A DNA stretch of 41,361 nucleotides from an uncultured Verrucomicrobiota bacterium (GTDB taxonomy: Bacteria > Verrucomicrobiota > Kiritimatiellia > RFP12 > UBA1067), in the NCBI GenBank assembly GCA_946623785.1, contig CAMORM010000007.1:1-41361 (forward strand), given 5' to 3'. The notes below the pieces were generated by a model that ran no database searches, was not told the DNA's origin, and was given only the letters and a program-made list of their open reading frames with translations. This document shows, one piece after another, positions 25,144-33,118 of the stretch. The number at the start of each line of letters is the position of its first letter. Positions within the stretch are counted from its first letter, which is position 1. Position numbers and translations under genes: made by a program.

Positions 25144-26517
25144 TCAAAAGCGCGGCATCTTGGAAAGGGAGTCCGCAAGGCCGCCTTCGCGGTTGCGGAG
25201 CCTCCAGATGCGGCCGTGCTCCTCACGCAGTGCGCGAAGCCTGCCTTCGTCGCGGCGATGGCACGCCGCGTCCACCAAGTTGGCCATGTAGACGATCTCC
25301 TGCGCCCACACGTTCCCGCTCCCGGCGTATCTCTCCGCCTGCATCCTGCATCCATGCGCGAGGGACGAAATCTCGTGCAGGATGGAGTCGGTGAGGCCTG
25401 GGTGGCGCGAGTATCCGTGGTCGTTCGAGAGTATGCGGTAGAGTTCGCTTGCGTTCGCGCGAAGCGCGCCACCGCGGAGGTAGAGGACGCCGAGCCGAAG
25501 CAGCGTTCCGCCGAGGGGCACTCCCATTATGCCGTTCAGAGAGTCCTCGAGATTCATCTTCGCCGCCTTCGGCCCTTCCATGGCGAACGTCCCCCCGAGG
25601 ATTAGCCCAGGCAGCGAGGCCGCCAGCGGCTGCCAGTGCCCGCCGTCGCCCCAGTCGGTCATCATGAAGCCCTTCGCGCCGCAGAGGCGCCCCGCCTTTT
25701 CCGCGGCCTCCACGTTCGAGCGCATGTTCTCCACGCGTCCGCAAAGGGAATTCCAGCTAGACGTCCCCGGGCACACGTAGAAGTCGAGCCCGGCCTGCGC
25801 GAACGCCTTCGCCTCGCGCTCGAAGGGATGGTCCGCCTCGTAGCCCCAGTCGAGCGCGATCATGTCCTTCGGGAGCATCGGCACGAGTTCGGGATGCTTG
25901 AGGATGATGTCGCCCCAGAACATCGGGCGCTTCCCGCGCATGCGCACGAGCGTCGCCACCTGACGGAGGAAGTCGAGGTAGACCCTTCCCGCGCCCTTCT
26001 CCTTCACGGCCGCCGCTGAGCGGCCATAGGGAGACAGGAGGTCGAACGTCTCGTCGCAGCCGATGTTGAAGAGGCCCGACCTGAAGTTCGGAAGCAGCTC
26101 GTCGTAGAGGCCCGAGAGGAACTCGAGCGAAGCCGGGTCCGTCGGGCAGAGCGTGGTAGGGTCCTTCTTGATGGCCCCCCACGGCGTGATCGCGCCGCCT
26201 TTCGGGAGCTCGGCGAGGTGGTTGTACTCTGGGTGGACGAGCCATCGCTCGAGGTGTCCGAACGAGTTCTGGTTGGGCACAAGCTCAATGCCCTGCATCT
26301 CGCAGTAGAGCGACAGCTCGCGTATCTCGTCGGCCGTCATGGGCGACGCGTCCCTCCACACGGCCTCGTGGCGCGAGTAGGCGAACGTGTGTTCCGTGTA
26401 CAGCTGGAACTGCGTGTAGCCGAAGCGCATGAGCAGATCGACGATCTGCTTGAGCGTGGACATCGTGGGGACCTTGTCCCTGCTGATGTCGAGCATGTAG
26501 CCTCTTGTTGTGAACAT
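25144..26517 (-). CDS. Glycoside hydrolase family 20-like enzyme
   Basis: A 457-aa protein that begins almost directly with the GH20 barrel: RGYMLDISRDKVPTMSTLKQIVD (from residue 5), ELSLYCEMQGIELVPNQNSFGHLERWL, and FNIGCDETFDLL with the Asp-Glu catalytic pair at about residues 154-156. GH20 enzymes are mostly exo-beta-N-acetylhexosaminidases. The N-terminal beta domain found in most longer GH20 proteins is missing and there is no signal peptide, so this would be a cytoplasmic enzyme or a shortened gene. A GAGG lies about 9 nt before the ATG at 26517. It follows tlyA by 21 bp, at the end of the tadC operon. Confidence 0.83.
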   Translation of the reverse strand: MFTTRGYMLDISRDKVPTMSTLKQIVDLLMRFGYTQFQLYTEHTFAYSRHEAVWRDASPMTADEIRELSLYCEMQGIELVPNQNSFGHLERWLVHPEYNHLAELPKGGAITPWGAIKKDPTTLCPTDPASLEFLSGLYDELLPNFRSGLFNIGCDETFDLLSPYGRSAAAVKEKGAGRVYLDFLRQVATLVRMRGKRPMFWGDIILKHPELVPMLPKDMIALDWGYEADHPFEREAKAFAQAGLDFYVCPGTSSWNSLCGRVENMRSNVEAAEKAGRLCGAKGFMMTDWGDGGHWQPLAASLPGLILGGTFAMEGPKAAKMNLEDSLNGIMGVPLGGTLLRLGVLYLRGGALRANASELYRILSNDHGYSRHPGLTDSILHEISSLAHGCRMQAERYAGSGNVWAQEIVYMANLVDAACHRRDEGRLRALREEHGRIWRLRNREGGLADSLSKMPRF

Positions 26518-26538
26518 GTGGTGCGGCCTCGTCGTGAA

Positions 26539-27273
26539 TCAGCGCTTTCGCCAGTACGCAAGGTACTCGATGTTGCCCTTCTCCCTGCCGCGTATCGGCG
26601 ACTCCGCCGTGCCGACGAGCTCGAGCCCGAGTTCGCCGGTGCCGAACCTCGCGATGTCGTCGAGAACGGCCTGCCTCACCGCCGGATCGGAGACCACGCC
26701 GCCAGGCGCATTGCCGCGCCCGGCCTCGAACTGAGGCTTTACGAGCGACACGATCTCGCCGCCGGGCTTCAGGACCTCGGCCATTGGCGGCAGGATCAGC
26801 TTGAGCGAGATGAAGCTCACGTCCGTGACTGCGCGGTCTGGGAGCTCGGGCAGATCGGAGGCGGTCATGTACCTGGCGTTGAACTTCTCCTTCACCCACA
26901 CGCGGGGGTCTACGCGAAGACGGTACGCCAGCTGGTTCGTCCCAACGTCGACAGCCATCACGCGCCTTGCGCCATGCTGGAGCATGCAGTCGGTGAAGCC
27001 GCCTGTTGACGAGCCGACGTCAAGGCACGCAAGCCCCTCGACCTTCCATTCCGGAAACGCGGCAAACGCTCCCTCCAGCTTCTCACCCCCGCGCGAGACG
27101 AAGCGAAGCGGCTGCTCGACTTCAATCGACGAATCGCCTGACACGGCCTGCGACGGCTTGGCGGCGACCTGCCCGTCCACCCGCACTTCGCCCGCCATGA
27201 CGAGCGCCTGGGCGGCGGTTCGCGACGGAGCGAGCCCGCGCGCGACCAGCGCGATGTCCAGCCGCTCTGACAT
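26539..27273 (-). CDS. tlyA: TlyA family rRNA 2'-O-methyltransferase
   Basis: A 244-aa protein with an N-terminal S4 RNA-binding domain (ERLDIALVARGLAPSRTAAQALVMAGEV) and an FtsJ-like SAM-dependent methyltransferase (LDVGSSTGGFTDCMLQHGA, VDVGTNQLAYRL, DVSFISLKLILP, LVKPQFEAGRG). TlyA enzymes methylate the 2'-OH of rRNA cytidines; older annotation as 'hemolysin' is not supported. I give the ATG at 27273; a GTG at 27279, overlapping the PEGA stop as GTGA, is equally possible. Confidence 0.93.
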   Translation of the reverse strand: MSERLDIALVARGLAPSRTAAQALVMAGEVRVDGQVAAKPSQAVSGDSSIEVEQPLRFVSRGGEKLEGAFAAFPEWKVEGLACLDVGSSTGGFTDCMLQHGARRVMAVDVGTNQLAYRLRVDPRVWVKEKFNARYMTASDLPELPDRAVTDVSFISLKLILPPMAEVLKPGGEIVSLVKPQFEAGRGNAPGGVVSDPAVRQAVLDDIARFGTGELGLELVGTAESPIRGREKGNIEYLAYWRKR

Positions 27274-27275
27274 GG

Positions 27276-28586
27276 TCACTCGATCGGCTTGACGCTCTTC
27301 ACGTCATCGGAGTCGATGACTTCAACAAGTCCGGGACGAGTCTCGATGCGGTAGCTGCCAAGCGCCGTCTGCTCCAGGAGCTGCCCGCGCTTCACGGTTC
27401 CGTTCACGGTGGTGATCTCGATGTCGGGCAGGAAGATGCGCTTCAGCTTGACGCGCAGCTCGGTCGTCTTGCTCGGCGCGACCTCGAAGCGCTTGCTCGC
27501 CTCCTCGTAGCCCTTCATCTTGACGGTGACCAGGTGCTCTCCGTCGAGAAGCTCCTCGACCGCGAACGGCAGCGACGTCTGTGCGCCTTCCTTGCTGCTC
27601 TTCGTAATGCCGCGCTTCTTCCTGTCTACCCATATCTCCGCCCCGACAGGAGTTGTCGTGATCTCGAGTCGCCCGAGAACGCTCTTGAGGCGGAACTCCT
27701 CGGTGACGCTCCCGCCGTTCGGCACTTCCACGGTGCGCGACATGGGCGCATAGCCCGGAAGCTCCGCGCGGACGCGATGAGTACCGCCCTCCACGGACAC
27801 GTTCACGGGCGAACGGCCCTGGAACTGGTCGTCCACGTACACGCGCGCCCTCTCGGGAATCGACACCACGGAGAGGCGCGTCGGACGGCCCTTCATCCGC
27901 ACCGACAGGTTTTGCTTGTCCCCGGCCGTGATCTTGACCTCGCGCGTCAGGTCCTCGTATCCCTCCTTCTTGAGGACGATCGTCGCGATGCCGCGCGGCA
28001 CGCGCTCGACGCGCACGGGGGAATTGCCCTTGCTCACGCCGTTTACGATGACCTCGGCACCTACCGGGTCCGACACGATGTCGAGGATGCCCGAATCCAG
28101 GGTGAGCGTTTCGTCGACCACCTTCGGTCGGCGTCCGTCGAGAGTGACGTTGACGGTCTTCTTGCCGTATCCGTTCTGCGAAAGCGTAAGCTGGTACGAA
28201 TTCCCGGCGGAAAACGTCGTTATGAGCAGCGGCGTGACGCCGAGGGAGAGCCCGTTGTACGAGACATCGCATCCCGCCGGGTCCGTGCGCACGAGCAGCA
28301 GGCCCTTCTCGGGACGAAGCTCGAAGTTCTTCTGGGTGTACGCGCCCTTCTGGAGGACGACAAACTCGTCGTAGGTCCTGTATCCAGGGGACGAAACGGT
28401 CACAAGCCTCTTGCCGGGCTTGACGTCCAGGAGCGTGAGCGGCGTCACGCCGCGCACTTCGCCGTCAATCGCGACCGTGGCCTCGCTGGGCTGGGACGTG
28501 ATGTCGAGCCTTATGAACTCCTGTTCCGCGGCAAATGCGGCGAACGCCGCAAGAAGCGCGAAAAGCGATGCAATTGTCTTCTTCAT
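27276..28586 (-). CDS. Exported multi-PEGA-domain protein
   Basis: A 436-aa protein with a signal peptide (MKKTIASLFALLAAFAAFA) and five tandem PEGA-type beta domains. Their openings are ITSQPSEATVAIDGEVRGVTPL, VRTDPAGCDVSYNGLSLGVTPL, IVSDPVGAEVIVNGVSKGNSPV, VVSIPERARVYVDDQFQGRSPV and ITTTPVGAEIWVDRKKRGI, about 70 residues apart. A short C-terminal module (GTVKRGQLLEQTALGSYRI) ends the protein. PEGA domains are common in envelope proteins and S-layer-related architectures; the molecular role is unknown. It starts 19 bp after the FHA gene with GGAGG 8 nt before the ATG. Confidence 0.87.
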   Translation of the reverse strand: MKKTIASLFALLAAFAAFAAEQEFIRLDITSQPSEATVAIDGEVRGVTPLTLLDVKPGKRLVTVSSPGYRTYDEFVVLQKGAYTQKNFELRPEKGLLLVRTDPAGCDVSYNGLSLGVTPLLITTFSAGNSYQLTLSQNGYGKKTVNVTLDGRRPKVVDETLTLDSGILDIVSDPVGAEVIVNGVSKGNSPVRVERVPRGIATIVLKKEGYEDLTREVKITAGDKQNLSVRMKGRPTRLSVVSIPERARVYVDDQFQGRSPVNVSVEGGTHRVRAELPGYAPMSRTVEVPNGGSVTEEFRLKSVLGRLEITTTPVGAEIWVDRKKRGITKSSKEGAQTSLPFAVEELLDGEHLVTVKMKGYEEASKRFEVAPSKTTELRVKLKRIFLPDIEITTVNGTVKRGQLLEQTALGSYRIETRPGLVEVIDSDDVKSVKPIE

Positions 28587-28605
28587 TCCGCTGTCCTCCG
28601 CAAAA

Positions 28606-29964
28606 TCACTTCCTCTTCATTCGGCCCTCGACGTCCATAAGCTTCGCCGCCGCGTCCGCATGGCGCGGGTCGTCTTCGTCGGGCACCATCTCGCAGAGTA
28701 TCTTGAGCTCCATCTGGGCCTGCGGCCAGTCCTCGAGGCGAATGGCGCGGTCGCACTGGAAGTTCTGGTCGCGGTAGCGCGAGTCGAGCTCGTCCTTCGC
28801 GGCAGAAAGCTTCTCCACGAGCTTCTCGTGGAACTCGGGCTTGGGGTTGACCGTCTCCAGGTCCACCACGGCCTCGCGGTAGTGGCGTATCGCCGCCGCG
28901 ATGTTGCCGTACTGCACGTCGCGCTCCTCCCATTTCGCGTCTCCGCTCCTCATGGCGGCCTCCGCCATCTCGGCGAGCTTGTCGGTTGAGTACTGGATCG
29001 CCCAGATGCCGAGCTCGTTCTTCGAGAAGGCCTCCAGCTTCGCGCTTGCGTCCCTGAACTCGTCGGGCAGAGTCGTGTTCTCGGCGGACACCTCGAATAT
29101 GTCGTCGTCCGTGACCACCTTGAGGCGGGAGCTCCTGAGGTCGTTTGACTTCGCGGCGATCCCGGTGTATTCCTTGTCGAGATTGGTGACGCCCGAGGCG
29201 GAGATGATCTTCGCGAGCTTGGCGACCTTGTCCTGAGTGAGCTCGGTCGACTTCTCGATGTGGCGGTTGTCCGTGAGCGCGTCGTCCACCGTTACGGAGA
29301 GCACCACCTTGGAGCCCTGCTCGTCCTTGACGCCGCCAACCTGCATGGCATAGCGGAATATGCCCTCGGACGAAGCCTCCACCTTCTCGTAGTAGAGGGA
29401 CATCAGGTTGGACCTGCCGTCGCGCGTGTCAACGGCAAACCGCCGCGGGCCTTCGGAATCTCCGCCGGGGGAGAGGAGCAGGAACGCGAAAGCCCCGAGC
29501 ACGACAACGCCGCACACGCCCCAAAGCGCCGTACGCAGCATGTTGCCGCTCTTCGCCACTGAATCGGCCTCGGGCGCGCCGGCCCTGCTGAACCCCAGGT
29601 CGACCGGCGCAATCTCCCCCGGGGCCGGAAGCTCGGCCGCCGGGGCGGCAGGCGCCGCCGGTCCCTCGCCGGCCTTCACAAGCACAACGGCCGAATCGCC
29701 AACGACCACCCTGTCGCCGAGCGAAAGCTCCTTTTCGGTCACGGGCTCGCCGTTGACCTCCGTTCCGTTGGCGCTCGCGAGGTCGGTGACCCACACCGAT
29801 TCGTCGCGCAGCTCGAACAGGCAGTGGTTTCGAGAAAGCGATGGGTCGGTTATCGCGATGTCGCACGACGACGCTCGGCCGAGCTTGAGCCCGGCTTCCG
29901 TTGGCGTGAACCGCGCGCCCTTCGCAGGGCCTTCCGTCACAAGCAGTTCAAGGGATTCGCTCAT
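28606..29964 (-). CDS. FHA-domain membrane protein
   Basis: A 452-aa protein. Residues about 8-95 form an FHA phosphothreonine-recognition domain with the usual GRASSCDIAI, LSRNHCLFEL and ANGTEVNGEPV motifs. An Ala/Pro-rich linker leads to one membrane helix (LRTALWGVCGVVVLGAFAFLLL, about 143-164), followed by a soluble domain ending in helical, TPR-like repeats (AAIRHYREAVVDLETVNPK, RAIRLEDWPQAQMELKIL). FHA proteins often regulate secretion machines through Thr phosphorylation, which fits its place beside tadC. The gene starts 51 bp after tadC. Confidence 0.85.
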   Translation of the reverse strand: MSESLELLVTEGPAKGARFTPTEAGLKLGRASSCDIAITDPSLSRNHCLFELRDESVWVTDLASANGTEVNGEPVTEKELSLGDRVVVGDSAVVLVKAGEGPAAPAAPAAELPAPGEIAPVDLGFSRAGAPEADSVAKSGNMLRTALWGVCGVVVLGAFAFLLLSPGGDSEGPRRFAVDTRDGRSNLMSLYYEKVEASSEGIFRYAMQVGGVKDEQGSKVVLSVTVDDALTDNRHIEKSTELTQDKVAKLAKIISASGVTNLDKEYTGIAAKSNDLRSSRLKVVTDDDIFEVSAENTTLPDEFRDASAKLEAFSKNELGIWAIQYSTDKLAEMAEAAMRSGDAKWEERDVQYGNIAAAIRHYREAVVDLETVNPKPEFHEKLVEKLSAAKDELDSRYRDQNFQCDRAIRLEDWPQAQMELKILCEMVPDEDDPRHADAAAKLMDVEGRMKRK

Positions 29965-30015
29965 TTATTTTTCCTGGGTTTCTTTTTCGCTGTTAAGTCC
30001 GCCGGCCGGAGCCCC

Positions 30016-30936
30016 TCAGGTGATCAGGCCGATGTTCTGGAGGATCAGGGGCCCGAGGAGTATCACGAACACCGCCGGGAAGATGCAGAGCATCAGCGGG
30101 CCGAGCATCTTCACGGGCGCCTCGTTCGCAAGCTTCTCCGCGCGGTCGAACCGGCGGCTGCGCAGCTGCTCCGACTGTATGCGCAGGATCGTGCCGATCG
30201 ACACGCCGAGCTCGTCCGCCTGTATGAGCGCGTAGGCGACGCTCTTGAGGTCCGGCTGCTTCACGCGCTCCGCCATGTTCTTGAGCGCCACGCGGCGCGG
30301 CGTGCCGACCTGGATCTCGCGCGTCATGCGGATCAGCTCCTCGTTCAGCGGGTCGAGCTTGCGCTTCTCGCAGTTGCGCTGCATCGCGCTCATGAAGTCC
30401 ATTCCGGCCTCGACGCTGAGGGTGAGGAGGTCCAGGACGAACGGCAGTGCGCGCATGATCGACAGGTGCCGCGCCCTGAGCGCCGAACGGAGCCACATTA
30501 TGGGCTGGAAGTAAAGCAGCACCACGCCTGCGGCGATCAGCATCCCGCGCGCGTCGGTGAAGATCGAGTCGGGGAGGATGGCACCCAGCAGGAGGACGAA
30601 GAGAGCCCAGAACACGCCGCCTACTACCGGCATCAGTATCTTCAGCGCCACGAACTCCGAGCCGCTCAGAAGGCCCTCGAAGCCCGCCGACACAAGCATC
30701 TCGCCCGCTATGCGGCGGGAGTTGTCGAACGCAGGACGCGACACGAGCCCGGCAAGGTTCGGCACAAAGGGAAGAAGAAGCCGGAACAGCAGCGGTATCG
30801 ACCGCTCCTGCTTTCTGCCGTCCGCAAGCGTCACGTACGTGATCTCGCGCGCCATCGCCCCCGCATAGGCGGCAAGCCCAGCGGCGCACGCGCCCCACGC
30901 CAGCACTGAAAGCCACATCATCAGGTTTTGGTTCAA
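30016..30936 (-). CDS. tadC: TadC-like type II secretion F-domain protein
   Basis: Inner-membrane platform protein of a Tad (Flp pilus) system or related machine, 306 aa. Four membrane helices in the TadC order, with the T2SSF domain core LRARHLSIMRALPFVLDLLTLSVEAGMDFMSAM, then ADELGVSIGTILRIQSEQLRSRRFDRAEKLA, and a terminal pair of helices. No TadA ATPase or TadB lies beside it, so it is either an orphan or works with distant genes. The start is TTG at 30936 with GGGGAG 6 nt upstream; the in-frame ATG at 30921 is less well placed. A promoter lies at 31003-31031. Confidence 0.85.
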   Translation of the reverse strand: MNQNLMMWLSVLAWGACAAGLAAYAGAMAREITYVTLADGRKQERSIPLLFRLLLPFVPNLAGLVSRPAFDNSRRIAGEMLVSAGFEGLLSGSEFVALKILMPVVGGVFWALFVLLLGAILPDSIFTDARGMLIAAGVVLLYFQPIMWLRSALRARHLSIMRALPFVLDLLTLSVEAGMDFMSAMQRNCEKRKLDPLNEELIRMTREIQVGTPRRVALKNMAERVKQPDLKSVAYALIQADELGVSIGTILRIQSEQLRSRRFDRAEKLANEAPVKMLGPLMLCIFPAVFVILLGPLILQNIGLIT

Positions 30937-31002
30937 ATTCGTCTCCCCGGCTCATGCGGGCCGCGAGGCCCGAATCCGCCCGTGGGCTCCTTTCGGACGC
31001 AG

Positions 31003-31031
31003 ATTATACCATAAACACGCGAAGCGGGCAA
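31003..31031 (-). promoter_or_regulatory. Promoter of the tadC operon
   Basis: Minus strand -35 TTGCCC (31026-31031), 17-bp spacer, extended -10 TGG TATAAT (31003-31011). Leader about 60 nt, ending in the GGGGAG Shine-Dalgarno. The operon probably runs tadC, FHA, PEGA, tlyA, GH20. Confidence 0.68.
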
Positions 31032-31048
31032 TATGCCAACGAGCGCGT

Positions 31049-31070
31049 CCGCGGGAATCCGGCCCCGCGG
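31049..31070 (-). terminator. GC hairpin after the gph-like gene
   Basis: 7-bp perfect stem (31049-31055 with 31064-31070), 8-nt loop, just past the stop codon at 31077. No T-run on the minus strand, so this is only a weak terminator candidate. Confidence 0.35.
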
Positions 31071-31076
31071 CGGAAG

Positions 31077-31724
31077 TCAGTCCTCGGGCTTCAGGAATCG
31101 GAGGAGTTCGTCGAAGCGGTTTATGCGCTCGTTGAAGCGGCGTCCGTCGATGCGCCCGATCCCGTAGGTGCAGAAAGCCGACTTGATCCCGGCGTTCGCG
31201 GCGGCTTCGAGGTCTGTCCAGTTGTCGCCGACCATCCAGTCGTGCGACGAGAGCCTGTGCCCGCCCATCCTCGAAGCCGCCTCGCGTATCGGGAGCGCGG
31301 CCGGCTTCATCTCGACGCAGTCCCCTCCCGCGACGATCGCGTCGCGGAAGTAGCGCCTGAGCCCGAAGTGCTCTATTATCGCCACGGTCGCCTCGCGCGG
31401 CTTGTTCGTCACGACCCCCATCTCCCAGCCGCGGTCCGCAAGCGCGCCGAGCGTGCGGATGACGCCGGGATAGGGCGTGGTGGTGTCGAGGGCATGCTCG
31501 TTGTACGTCGCGAGGTAGAGCGGCAGCACTTCCTCGATGGCGTCAGCCTTTTCGGGGATTGTGCGCTCGAGGAGCTTGCGCGCGCCGTTCCCCACCGCCG
31601 CCACTACGGCCTCCTTCGGGATCTCGGAGAACCCGAGCTTGACGCGGGTTGCGTTCACACCGGCCGCAAGGTCGCCAACCGTGTCGAAGAGCGTGCCGTC
31701 CATGTCGAAGAAAACTGCGCTCAT
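31077..31724 (-). CDS. gph: HAD hydrolase, phosphoglycolate phosphatase-like
   Basis: A 215-aa cytoplasmic HAD phosphatase. Motif I is FFDMDGTLFDT (nucleophile Asp and the acid Asp), motif II lies in VVTNKPREA, motif III is Lys in EMKPAALPI, and motif IV is MVGDNWTDLEAA. The cap insertion (GARKLLERTIPEKADAIEEV) and the sequence around TPYPGVIRTLGALADRG match the Gph/PGP subfamily, which removes 2-phosphoglycolate. Related HADs can have other substrates. Its ATG (31724) overlaps the dsbD-like stop by 4 nt. Confidence 0.85.
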   Translation of the reverse strand: MSAVFFDMDGTLFDTVGDLAAGVNATRVKLGFSEIPKEAVVAAVGNGARKLLERTIPEKADAIEEVLPLYLATYNEHALDTTTPYPGVIRTLGALADRGWEMGVVTNKPREATVAIIEHFGLRRYFRDAIVAGGDCVEMKPAALPIREAASRMGGHRLSSHDWMVGDNWTDLEAAANAGIKSAFCTYGIGRIDGRRFNERINRFDELLRFLKPED

Positions 31725-33037
31725 TTTGCCTCCTCCCCCTCAACCGGCTGCACGGGGAAGTCGGCGGCCTGGGACGGGAACACGGCGTACGCCGGGAGCC
31801 CTGTTATCTTGAGCGGCTTGAGGAACCCGTAGTCCGCGAGCTCGGCGAAGTCGTTGATCTTGATCTTTATGACGGTAAAGCCCTCGAGCGCCTTGACGAC
31901 CTCTTCCTCGCGCAGGACGGACCTGTCCATGGCGGTGCAGTTCTTGCACCACGGCGCGCCGACCTTCACGAACACCGGCTTAGTGCTTTCCTCGAACATC
32001 CTCGCGGCGGCCTCCGGCGGCACGGATCCTGCGGAATCGGTACCGGAGAAGGAATCCCATGCCGTTTTGCAGTAGTAGATGGCGAGCACTACGAGGAAAA
32101 GCCCCATCGCGCGCTTGACCCACGTCATCCACGTGCCTGGCTTCGGAAGCGCGGAGATACCGGCGCCAAGCAGCGGCCAGGGTGCCGCCATTCCGATACC
32201 GAGCGCAAACGGCACCGCTATCGCAAGTCTGCTGCCCGACGCCACGGCATCCGAAGTGTAGACAAGCGCAGCCGCAAGGACAGGCGCCGTGCAGGCCCCA
32301 GCCAGAACGGCCGCGAGCGCGCCCATCACGACGAGCGACGCCACTCCCGCGCCCTTCCCCGCTGAGCCGAACTTCCCGCGGAACCGGCTGAAGTCCAGGT
32401 TGAAGACGTCGAACATCGCAAGCGCCAGCAAGAGGAACAGAACGGCCGCGCCTATCTGGAACCAGCCGGACGACTGGATCGACCCGAACGCCATTCCGCC
32501 GAACGCCGCCGCAATCCCAAGGGCTCCGTACGCAATAGCCATCCCAGCGCCGTAGGCAAGCCCCGCCGCGAAGCCGCGCCCGCCCTTTCCGCCGCCGCGC
32601 TTCGCGATGATTGCGGCGTTGATCGGGACAAGCGGTAGCACGCACGGCGTCAAGTTGAGCGCAAGTCCGCCCAGGAACGCAACCAGGAGCACCACCAGGA
32701 GCGAACGGTCCGCGAACGGCGAGGCGTCCGCCTGGCTCTCGTCCTTGAGGAACGCGAGGAACTTGTCCTTCGGCATGTAGCCGAACGCGACGCGCGCATC
32801 GGGCTCGGAGTCCTGCCCTTCCGCAAGCTTCTTCATCTGCGCAAGGAATTCGGCGAACTTGCCGTCTGAAAGATGCTCGACCTTCTCCACGACGGCTGTG
32901 GACGCCTCGCCGTCGTCAGGCTCCAGATAGCATACGCCGTCCTTGCACACGACCTTCGCCTGTGCCGTTGTTGCAGCCACGCACGCCGCGACTGCCAGCG
33001 CGCCGGCGAACCTTGTTATCGCTGAAAGAATTTTCAT
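31721..33037 (-). CDS. dsbD: DsbD-like thiol:disulfide interchange protein, short N-terminus
   Basis: A 438-aa membrane protein that would carry electrons from cytoplasmic thioredoxin to the periplasm. Signal peptide to about residue 27; a short exported segment with Cys31 and Cys36 (VVCKDGVCY); then eight-helix DsbD-type transmembrane core with NLTPCVLPLVP (about 125) and GACTAPVLAAAL, each with a conserved Cys; then a C-terminal thioredoxin domain with WCKNC (about 362) and cis-Pro in ITGLPAY. The usual DsbD-alpha immunoglobulin-like domain is missing. An extended -10 (33046-33054) ends 8 nt before the ATG with no Shine-Dalgarno. Confidence 0.87.
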   Translation of the reverse strand: MKILSAITRFAGALAVAACVAATTAQAKVVCKDGVCYLEPDDGEASTAVVEKVEHLSDGKFAEFLAQMKKLAEGQDSEPDARVAFGYMPKDKFLAFLKDESQADASPFADRSLLVVLLVAFLGGLALNLTPCVLPLVPINAAIIAKRGGGKGGRGFAAGLAYGAGMAIAYGALGIAAAFGGMAFGSIQSSGWFQIGAAVLFLLLALAMFDVFNLDFSRFRGKFGSAGKGAGVASLVVMGALAAVLAGACTAPVLAAALVYTSDAVASGSRLAIAVPFALGIGMAAPWPLLGAGISALPKPGTWMTWVKRAMGLFLVVLAIYYCKTAWDSFSGTDSAGSVPPEAAARMFEESTKPVFVKVGAPWCKNCTAMDRSVLREEEVVKALEGFTVIKIKINDFAELADYGFLKPLKITGLPAYAVFPSQAADFPVQPVEGEEAK

Positions 33038-33045
33038 ATGCGCCG

Positions 33046-33074
33046 ATTATACCATACCCACAGTGCCATTACAA
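33046..33074 (-). promoter_or_regulatory. Promoter of the dsbD-gph operon
   Basis: Minus strand -35 TTGTAA (33069-33074), 17-bp spacer, extended -10 TGG TATAAT (33046-33054), then 8 nt (CGGCGCAT) to the ATG at 33037. The -35 overlaps the arm of the hairpin at 33072-33112. Confidence 0.7.
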
Positions 33075-33112
33075 ACATTGGAAAACAGGTCAGACCCGAA
33101 TTCCAATGTTTG
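33072..33112 (-). terminator. Inverted repeat after the Cof-type HAD gene
   Basis: Perfect 12-bp stem (33072-33083 with 33101-33112) around a 17-nt loop containing GGTCAGACCC, starting 6 bp past the stop codon. A T-poor tail (GTAATGG) follows, so it may end transcription or be a REP-like palindrome. Confidence 0.55.
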
Positions 33113-33118
33113 GGACCG

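Noticed and set aside
29993-30955. Alternative minus-strand frame (320 aa) overlapping tadC with an ATG at 30955
   Set aside because: Composition of a shadow frame; the tadC frame has F-domain motifs and a good Shine-Dalgarno.
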